A stretch of DNA of 10,698 nucleotides from Caldifarciminota bacterium (GTDB taxonomy: Bacteria; Hydrothermota; Hydrothermia; B15-G9; DRBW01), in the NCBI GenBank assembly GCA_011042705.1, contig DRBW01000257.1, positions 1-10,698 on the forward strand. Reading direction: 5' to 3'. Both the position numbers and the translations under genes were made by a program. Below are positions 5,892-10,698 of the stretch, piece by piece. Below the pieces are notes generated by a model, which saw only the letters and a list, made by a program, of their open reading frames with translations, searched no databases and had not been told where the DNA came from. Numbering within the stretch: position 1 is the stretch's first letter; every line of letters begins with the position of its first letter.

Positions 5892-6791
5892 ATGGCTGAC
5901 GATCTCCTTTCCTATATCGAGGACTTCGTTTCCTACATGAGATCGGAGAGGGGATTCTCGGAGAACACAGTGGCATCTTACAGGAGAGACCTTTTGAAAC
6001 TTGCGGCTTACCTGGCCAAGAAAGGCATTTCACTTGATGACGTCAACCTCGAGACCCTCGAGGATTTTCTCAAGTTTCTCAGAAAGAGCGGCTTGAAAAA
6101 AACCTCTCGTTCGAGGCTCGTCTCAACGCTCAGAACCTTTTTCAAGTACCTCGTGGTTTACGAGAATTTCCCCAAAAACCCGGCAGAACTTCTGGAAATT
6201 CCCAGGAAGGACCTGAAGCTTCCCAACGTACTCAGCGAGGAGGAAGTCAGGGCGCTCATCGAGGCGCCGGATACGTCGGAGCCAGCCGGAATCCGGGACA
6301 GGGCTCTCCTTGAGCTGCTTTATGCCACGGGGTTGAGGGTGTCGGAGCTTCTGTCCCTGAGGCTGGGCGATGTCGACCTTGACGAGGATGTCCTCAGGGT
6401 AATAGGTAAAGGGAATAAGGAGAGGGTCGTTCCTTTCGGGGAAGCAGCTCATCTTTGGCTTGAGAGATACCTGATAGAAGTGAGGCCTGAATTCGCCGGG
6501 AGCAGATCGGGGGACTACATTTTTCTGAATCAGAGAGGAGGGAAACTCTCGAGGACCGGGTTCTGGAAGATACTGAGGAAATATGCGTTGAAAGTCGGGA
6601 TAGAGGAGGGGAGAGTGTATCCTCATGTCCTGAGGCACAGTTTCGCCACCCATCTACTTATGAGAGGATGTGACCTGAGGGTGGTTCAGGAGCTGCTCGG
6701 CCATTCCTCGGTGACCACCACGCAGATTTATACCCATCTGGACATAAAGAGGCTAAAGGAAGTGCACAGAAAATACCATCCGAGGAGCTGA
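5892..6791 (+). CDS. xerD: XerD-type site-specific tyrosine recombinase
   Basis: A 299-residue tyrosine recombinase, close to the usual XerC/XerD length, expected to resolve chromosome dimers at dif. The N-terminal SAM-like core-binding domain spans about 1-95 (FVSYMRSERGFSENTVASYRRDL). The catalytic domain is complete: R149 (ATGLRVSE), K173 (GKGNKER), H245 and R248 (HVLRHSFATH), H271 (LGHSS) and the nucleophile Y280 (IYTHLD). The C-terminal RLKEVHRKYHPR resembles XerD more than XerC. ATG 5892 is preferred because the protein then aligns with the family start; an in-frame GTG at 5850 would add 14 residues but has no well-spaced ribosome-binding sequence. It is divergent from ppiD. With the ParA operon it puts two chromosome-segregation functions in the window, but there is no direct linkage. 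No attachment site or cargo suggests a mobile-element integrase. Confidence 0.92.
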   Translation: MADDLLSYIEDFVSYMRSERGFSENTVASYRRDLLKLAAYLAKKGISLDDVNLETLEDFLKFLRKSGLKKTSRSRLVSTLRTFFKYLVVYENFPKNPAELLEIPRKDLKLPNVLSEEEVRALIEAPDTSEPAGIRDRALLELLYATGLRVSELLSLRLGDVDLDEDVLRVIGKGNKERVVPFGEAAHLWLERYLIEVRPEFAGSRSGDYIFLNQRGGKLSRTGFWKILRKYALKVGIEEGRVYPHVLRHSFATHLLMRGCDLRVVQELLGHSSVTTTQIYTHLDIKRLKEVHRKYHPRS

Positions 6792-6803
6792 TGGGGTTTT
6801 TTT
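6776..6803 (+). terminator. Weak intrinsic terminator overlapping the xerD stop
   Basis: CCATC (6776-6780) and GATGG (6790-6794) can form a 5-bp stem with a 9-nt loop, followed after two G residues by seven T residues (6797-6803). The stem is short, so efficiency is uncertain, but its position at the xerD stop codon is right for a terminator. Confidence 0.4.
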
Positions 6804-6831
6804 CTCGCGTATCTCCAAGAGGATTGCAGAT

Positions 6832-6900
6832 TTTTAAAAGTTCAAAATTCCAAACTTCTAAAAACTTTAAAGACCAAAATTTCAAACTTTCAGAATTTTT
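6832..6900. repeat. AT-rich repeat block between xerD and aspS
   Basis: A low-complexity stretch of the same type as the block upstream of parA, with AATTCCAAACTTCT (6846-6859) and AAAATTTCAAACTT (6876-6889, exactly shared with 1907-1920). An imperfect dyad pairs TTTAAAAGTT (about 6833-6842) with AACTTTAAA (about 6863-6871). It lies directly behind the aspS stop, and the last aspS codons (KQNSSS) look like part of the same word set (GAATTTTG on the plus strand). Confidence 0.7.
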
Positions 6901-8659
6901 AACTGCTTGAATTTTGTTTTTCTACCCTGATGTGAAGCTCTCTGAGCTGCTCTTCGGAGACATCGGAAGGAGCTCCCTCATAGAGAGCCTGGCCCTTGGT
7001 CGTTTTAGGGAAGGCGATGACGTCCCTTATGGATTCTCTCCCGGCCATCATGGCCACCATCCTGTCGAAGCCGAGAGCTATTCCACCGTGGGGCGGAGTG
7101 CCGTATTCCAGAGCTTCCAGGAGAAAACCAAATCTCTTCTGCCTTTCCTCCGCCGGAATTCCGGCGATCTCCATTATCTTCTCCTGGATGTCCCTACGGT
7201 GAACCCTTATGGAGCCCGAACCGAGCTCCACGCCGTTCAGGACCAGGTCGTAGATCTTGCCCACAACCTTGAGCGGTTCGGATTCCAGATAGTCGAGGAA
7301 TTCATCTTTGGGCATGGAAAACATATGGTGGGCCGGCTCGATCCGCTTTTCCTCTTCGTTCCACACGAAAAGCGGGAAATCGAGGACCCACAGGAAATTC
7401 CATTTCCCATCGGGAATGAGCCCGAAGCGCTTCGCCACCTCGATCCGCAGGGCTCCGCCTATCTCCAGGATCTTCTCCTTCTTTCCAGCAAGTAAAAGGG
7501 CTGTTTTCCCTTCTCCCCCGAGCAGTTTCAGCCCTTTCTCCCTGTCAATGAATTTCGCAAGGGGGCCTCTCAGCTGACCCTCTTTTGAGGATAGCCAGAG
7601 CAACCCCCCGGCTCCGAGTTCTTTTGCCCTTTCGGTGAGATCGTCTATCTCCCGGCGCGAAAGCTCCCTGTCTACCCTGAAGCCGATGACCCTGCCCCCA
7701 TCCTCTATAGCGGACCTTACGACTCTGAAATCGGTATCCCTGAAGAAATCGGTCAGGTCGAACAATTCCATTCCGTAGCGGGTGTCGGGTTTGTCAATTC
7801 CGTACCTTTCCATCGCTTCGCTGTAAGTCATTCTCGGGAAGGGCCTCTCTATCTCTATGCCCAGGACCTCCCGGAAGATATGGGCCATGAGGCCTTCGGT
7901 GAGGTCGAGCACGTCGTCCACGTCGGCGAAGGACATCTCCAGGTCGATCTGCGTGAATTCAGGCTGGCGGTCGGCCCTGAGATCCTCATCCCTGAAACAT
8001 CGCGCGATCTGAAAGTACCCGTCAAATCCAGAAGACATAAGAACCTGCTTGTAGAGCTGTGGGGATTGGGGAAGCGCATAGAATTTTCCGGGATAGATCC
8101 TGGATGGGACGAGGAAGTCCCTGGCCCCCTCAGGGGTGCTCTTGGTCAGGAAGGGAGTTTCTATCTCGACGAGACCCGCGGAAGAGAGATAGTTTCGGGT
8201 GGCCTGAGCTGCCCTGTGCCTGAGGATGAGGTTTTTCTGCATCTCTGGCCTTCTGAGATCCAGGAACCTCCAGCGGAGCCTTACTTCCTCCGACACGTTT
8301 ATCTCGTCCTCTATGGGAAAAGCCGGGGTTTTCGACTCGTTCAGGACGACGAGCGATTCAGCCAGAACTTCGATTTCCCCGGTGGGCAAACTTCTGTTGA
8401 TCTGATCCTCGGGCCTCCTCCTCACAATGCCCTTGACCTGTATCACGTCCTGCTGTCCCAGCTCTTTTGCTTTTTCGAAGACGTCGGTCCCGGGCTCAAA
8501 TACGACCTGTGTCTGGCCGTATCTGTCCCTGAGGTCAACAAAGAGAAGCCCCCCGAGGTCACGGGCCCTTCTCACCCATCCCGCCAGGGTTACCTTTGAC
8601 CCCACGTGTTCTGCCCTGAGGTCGCCACAGGTATGGGTTCTGAACGAAGATTTCCTCAA
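6899..8659 (-). CDS. aspS: Aspartyl-tRNA synthetase, bacterial type
   Basis: A 586-residue class IIb synthetase charging tRNA with aspartate. The N-terminal OB-fold anticodon-binding domain (about 8-110) contains VTLAGWVRRARDLGG. The class II catalytic domain has the flipping-loop area STPEGARDF, motif 2 ARCFRDEDLRADRQPEFTQID (219-239, Arg223, Glu225) and motif 3 GIALGFDRM (526-534, Arg533). The inserted GAD domain (about 290-430) marks the bacterial rather than archaeal form. Leu35 in the RDLGG loop matches the discriminating enzymes (E. coli has RRRDLG); non-discriminating ones often have His there. This hints at Asp-tRNA(Asp)-only charging but does not prove it. The start is TTG at 8659 with GGGAG 7 nt upstream, and no ATG lies nearby. 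The gene starts 3 nt after the upstream prenyltransferase stop and is probably co-transcribed with it. Confidence 0.97.
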   Translation of the reverse strand: MRKSSFRTHTCGDLRAEHVGSKVTLAGWVRRARDLGGLLFVDLRDRYGQTQVVFEPGTDVFEKAKELGQQDVIQVKGIVRRRPEDQINRSLPTGEIEVLAESLVVLNESKTPAFPIEDEINVSEEVRLRWRFLDLRRPEMQKNLILRHRAAQATRNYLSSAGLVEIETPFLTKSTPEGARDFLVPSRIYPGKFYALPQSPQLYKQVLMSSGFDGYFQIARCFRDEDLRADRQPEFTQIDLEMSFADVDDVLDLTEGLMAHIFREVLGIEIERPFPRMTYSEAMERYGIDKPDTRYGMELFDLTDFFRDTDFRVVRSAIEDGGRVIGFRVDRELSRREIDDLTERAKELGAGGLLWLSSKEGQLRGPLAKFIDREKGLKLLGGEGKTALLLAGKKEKILEIGGALRIEVAKRFGLIPDGKWNFLWVLDFPLFVWNEEEKRIEPAHHMFSMPKDEFLDYLESEPLKVVGKIYDLVLNGVELGSGSIRVHRRDIQEKIMEIAGIPAEERQKRFGFLLEALEYGTPPHGGIALGFDRMVAMMAGRESIRDVIAFPKTTKGQALYEGAPSDVSEEQLRELHIRVEKQNSSS

Positions 8660-8662
8660 TTT

Positions 8663-9628
8663 CTAACTCCCTTTTAACGAAGGATAACTCAATCCAAAGC
8701 GGAGTTTATAATAAAGTTTCAGGTAAGCCGTTGTCAAAACGAGAAGTATCAGGAATTGAGGATAGTGGATCCCGTAGATGAGGGCCAGTAAGGCGGGGCC
8801 CGCCCTGAAGCTCAGCTTGACATCTTCGACGCTTCCCCTGAGGGCGGCTTTTGCGAAAAAGGGGAGAGAGAGCAGGGCAGTGGAGGCAAGCAGATAGTCC
8901 CCGAGGAAAAGGGCTGAGAAAAGGGCCAGAATCAAAATTATCAGGGCGAGACGTGTCGTAGGACCTCTTCCCAGCGTGACGCCCGTCGTACGCTTTCCCT
9001 GGGCGCTATCTCCCGGGATATCGGCGACGGTCGTGTTGAGAAAGATGGCTGAGACCGAGAGGAAGTAGGGGAGCGAGTGAAGCAGAGCAGAGGCCTCGAA
9101 AGGCTTAACTGTGACCCATCCAGCGAGGAAATTCAGAACCCCATATCCAATTCCGTTTGCGATCATGTCAAGAAACGGCCTGTCCTTCAGGGAAAAGGGC
9201 TTTGCTGAGTAGAGAACGCCGAGGAGCAGGGAGAGGAGGAGGATGACCCTGTAGGTCCCGGTGACGGGAGGGATAAAGGAGATCGCAATGGAGAATAAAA
9301 ACAGAAGGGCTGCAAACAGGGCAGCGTCCCTTATCTTTATGATGCCTTCGGGAAGCAGAAAAAGCTTTCTGTTGATCCGATCGCTCTCGACATCGTAGAT
9401 CTGGTTGATGACGTAAACCGATGCCATAGCCAGCGAGTAGCTCAGGAATACAATATAAAAAGGAAGTCCCAGCCCCGTAACGGGAGGCAGGTAAGGAGAC
9501 CTTTTAGCCCAGTAATGACCTGCGAAGAGAAAAAGCCAGACGGGAAACAGAAGTGACGGCCTCATGAGGGCGATGTAGTCAAGGATTCCGGCAATCACGG
9601 CAAAAATGATAACGATTCCGGCAACCAT
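8663..9628 (-). CDS. UbiA-family membrane prenyltransferase
   Basis: A 321-residue polytopic protein with about eight or nine hydrophobic helices. Both Asp-rich signatures of the UbiA superfamily are present: NQIYDVESD (75-83, NxxxDxxxD) and DIPGDSAQGKRT (203-214, DxxGD). The conserved YSAKPFSLKDRPFLD loop lies at 140-154. UbiA enzymes transfer a polyprenyl chain from its diphosphate to an aromatic or other small acceptor in the membrane, using Mg2+ held by the Asp motifs. The acceptor cannot be read from sequence: quinone, chlorophyll-like, heme and archaeal-type lipid enzymes share these motifs, and no quinone or heme gene is nearby. ATG 9628 is preferred; an in-frame TTG at 9634 would add two residues, and neither start has a strong ribosome-binding site. 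It is first in a pair with aspS. Confidence 0.88.
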   Translation of the reverse strand: MVAGIVIIFAVIAGILDYIALMRPSLLFPVWLFLFAGHYWAKRSPYLPPVTGLGLPFYIVFLSYSLAMASVYVINQIYDVESDRINRKLFLLPEGIIKIRDAALFAALLFLFSIAISFIPPVTGTYRVILLLSLLLGVLYSAKPFSLKDRPFLDMIANGIGYGVLNFLAGWVTVKPFEASALLHSLPYFLSVSAIFLNTTVADIPGDSAQGKRTTGVTLGRGPTTRLALIILILALFSALFLGDYLLASTALLSLPFFAKAALRGSVEDVKLSFRAGPALLALIYGIHYPQFLILLVLTTAYLKLYYKLRFGLSYPSLKGS

Positions 9629-9681
9629 AGTCAAATCCGGCAGCGGTTCTCAGGGGAGGGGCCAGGGCATCTCCACAGGAA

Positions 9682-9709
9682 AGTTCACATAATATATCTT
9701 ATGTTAACT
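9682..9709. promoter_or_regulatory. 28-nt dyad upstream of the prenyltransferase, candidate operator
   Basis: Left arm AGTTcACATAA (9682-9692) and right arm TTATGTtAACT (9699-9709) pair at 10 of 11 positions around a 6-nt centre. It lies about 55 nt upstream of the prenyltransferase start, a usual operator or promoter position. I do not recognise it as a known regulator's site. The flanking sequence lacks a U tract, so a terminator is unlikely. Confidence 0.4.
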
Positions 9710-9789
9710 AATCGAATCCTGCCTCATTGCGTCAATTTTTAATACCCTGTTGAGTGATACGGATTATTGCCAAATGTGGAAGATCTTTT

Positions 9790-9818
9790 TTGAATTTGCT
9801 TTAACAAAAGATTTTAAT
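9790..9818 (+). promoter_or_regulatory. Candidate sigma70 promoter toward the deacetylase gene
   Basis: TTGAAT (9790-9795), a 17-nt spacer and TTTAAT (9813-9818) give four and five matches to the consensus hexamers. It would leave a leader of about 100 nt before the ATG at 9926. The surrounding sequence is AT-rich, so a chance match is possible. Confidence 0.4.
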
Positions 9819-9925
9819 TTCCTCGGCAAGTTTAACTTGTAAGTTCTTATCATGGAAAATATCAATGCTTTGCACGGCAGAATTCCTTTCCCTGGCCCTT
9901 AACTCGCTGATCGGAACAGCTTGAA

Positions 9926-10698
9926 ATGGCGTCATCTTGGCGGGATAATTTTACCGTGCTCGTCATCCTCAACTACCACGGCGTTGAACCCACTCAGGAA
10001 ATGTCGGGAAATGTCATTTCCCTCCGGCTATTTCGCTCTCACTTAAGGACTTTGCGTGATCTGGGTTTTAAATCGCCTCTCGACGAAATTTTCGAAAGGG
10101 GGATATTCAGATATCCTGATATGGGAAAATTTGCCCTCATAACCTTCGATGACGGCTTTGAGTCGGTTTACAGGTACGCCTATCCTCTCATGGAGGAATT
10201 CGGCTTCAAGGGTGTCGTCTTCGTGATTTCCGGGTACATAGGCAGGGAAAATGTGTGGGATATCCCCCTCGGAAGAAAGAGGCACCTCTCACAGCAGCAG
10301 ATAAGGGAACTCTCTGATCGCGGCTGGATCGTTGGATCACATTCCTGCAGCCATCCCGATCTTACCCGCCTCAGGCCCGGAGAACTCCGGGAAGAACTCG
10401 TCGCATCCAGGGAAACCCTCGAAGACATCACCGGAAAGGAAGTGAAGCTCTTCTCCTATCCCTATAGCAGGCTGAACGAAACAGTTAAGCTGGAGGTTTC
10501 CCGGGCCGGCTACAGCTATGCTTTCCGTTCCCGGAGAAGCCTGAAAAACGGGCACTTCGATCCTCTCAGCATCGAGAGGATAAGCCTCTACCCCATCGAT
10601 CTTGACATAAGGCGTAAAATAGAAACCTTCTCTCCCAGAAGAAGTTATGAGATCCTGAAAGAAAAAGCCGTGGGTCTTTTCTCTTACATCTCTGCCTA
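9926..10698 (+). CDS. NodB-type polysaccharide deacetylase, 3'-truncated
   Basis: The frame runs open from the ATG at 9926 to the window edge (257 codons plus two bases). An in-frame TGA at 9908 limits the start, so 9926 is the first usable ATG although its ribosome-binding sequence is weak. NodB-domain (CE4) motifs are present: LNYHGV (15-20), the catalytic and metal-binding pair TFDDGF (73-78, D75 and D76), the metal-binding HSCSH (139-143) and SYPYS (177-181) as motif 3. CE4 enzymes remove N- or O-acetyl groups from chitin, peptidoglycan, exopolysaccharide or other glycans; the substrate is not readable here. There is no signal peptide and the N-terminus is only mildly hydrophobic, so a cytoplasmic location, as in some glycan or glycolipid biosynthesis clusters, is plausible. 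Neighbours beyond the edge would decide this. Confidence 0.88.
   Translation, partial: MASSWRDNFTVLVILNYHGVEPTQEMSGNVISLRLFRSHLRTLRDLGFKSPLDEIFERGIFRYPDMGKFALITFDDGFESVYRYAYPLMEEFGFKGVVFVISGYIGRENVWDIPLGRKRHLSQQQIRELSDRGWIVGSHSCSHPDLTRLRPGELREELVASRETLEDITGKEVKLFSYPYSRLNETVKLEVSRAGYSYAFRSRRSLKNGHFDPLSIERISLYPIDLDIRRKIETFSPRRSYEILKEKAVGLFSYISA

Larger units (their letters stand above)
9629..9925. other. Divergent intergenic region, no gene seen
   Basis: About 300 bp between the outward-facing prenyltransferase and deacetylase genes. It has no convincing coding frame or tRNA. It holds a 28-nt dyad near the prenyltransferase start and a possible promoter toward the deacetylase. An overlapping small dyad set, AAGTT-t-AACTT-gt-AAGTT (9828-9845), sits just downstream of that promoter's -10. 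Confidence 0.55.

Noticed and set aside
5892..6791. Tyrosine recombinase as integrase of a mobile element
   Set aside because: Length and C-terminus match XerC/XerD, it sits divergent to a housekeeping operon, and no attachment repeats or cargo genes are visible.
6658..6885. 75-codon minus-strand frame beginning MKFWSLKFLEVWNF
   Set aside because: Its first part is just translation of the AT-rich repeat and the rest is antisense to xerD; such repeat-derived frames are spurious.
7880..8599. 239-codon plus-strand open frame
   Set aside because: Antisense to conserved aspS coding sequence; it has no recognisable domain.

Overview
The window comes from a bacterial chromosome, most likely an uncultured, diderm lineage. 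A membrane-anchored PpiD/SurA-type foldase implies a periplasm. Arginine is written mostly with AGG/AGA and several genes start with TTG. No gene here fixes the phylum, so I do not name one. AT-rich, palindrome-bearing low-complexity repeats in the gaps contrast with the GC-richer genes and resemble dispersed repeats of candidate-phylum genomes (an impression from memory, not a search).

Left part (1-1990). A 5'-truncated GHKL-ATPase/HTH regulator of the AlbA_2 type ends tail-to-tail, with overlapping stop codons, against a leftward two-gene operon. That operon holds a ParA partition ATPase and a small basic protein with a predicted ribbon-helix-helix (RHH) C-terminus, their reading frames overlapping by 28 bp. 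The operon has an exactly consensus sigma70 promoter (TTGACA-17-TATAAT). Upstream lies an AT-rich block with several palindromes, a candidate centromere/operator. Pieces of the same repeat family lie inside the partner gene and again beside aspS.

Gap (1991-2291). No gene. It contains two nearly identical 32/33-nt direct repeats separated by 33 nt, which is CRISPR-like geometry without a real array.

Housekeeping block (2292-6791). Leftward ppiD-like foldase, enolase (eno) and an FtsB/DivIC division protein form a tight operon with a strong promoter at 5776-5804. Divergent from it is a XerD tyrosine recombinase that may be transcribed leaderless.

Right part (6899-10698). After a second AT-rich repeat block come, leftward, a UbiA-family prenyltransferase and aspartyl-tRNA synthetase (aspS), separated by 3 nt. 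A gap with a 28-nt dyad follows. The window then ends inside a rightward NodB-type polysaccharide deacetylase gene that runs off the edge.

The genes are mostly core functions: chromosome segregation and dimer resolution, division, glycolysis, envelope protein folding, translation. The least explained parts are the ParA-RHH cassette with its palindromes, the dispersed AT-rich repeat that is also translated inside the partner gene, and the paired 32/33-nt repeats.
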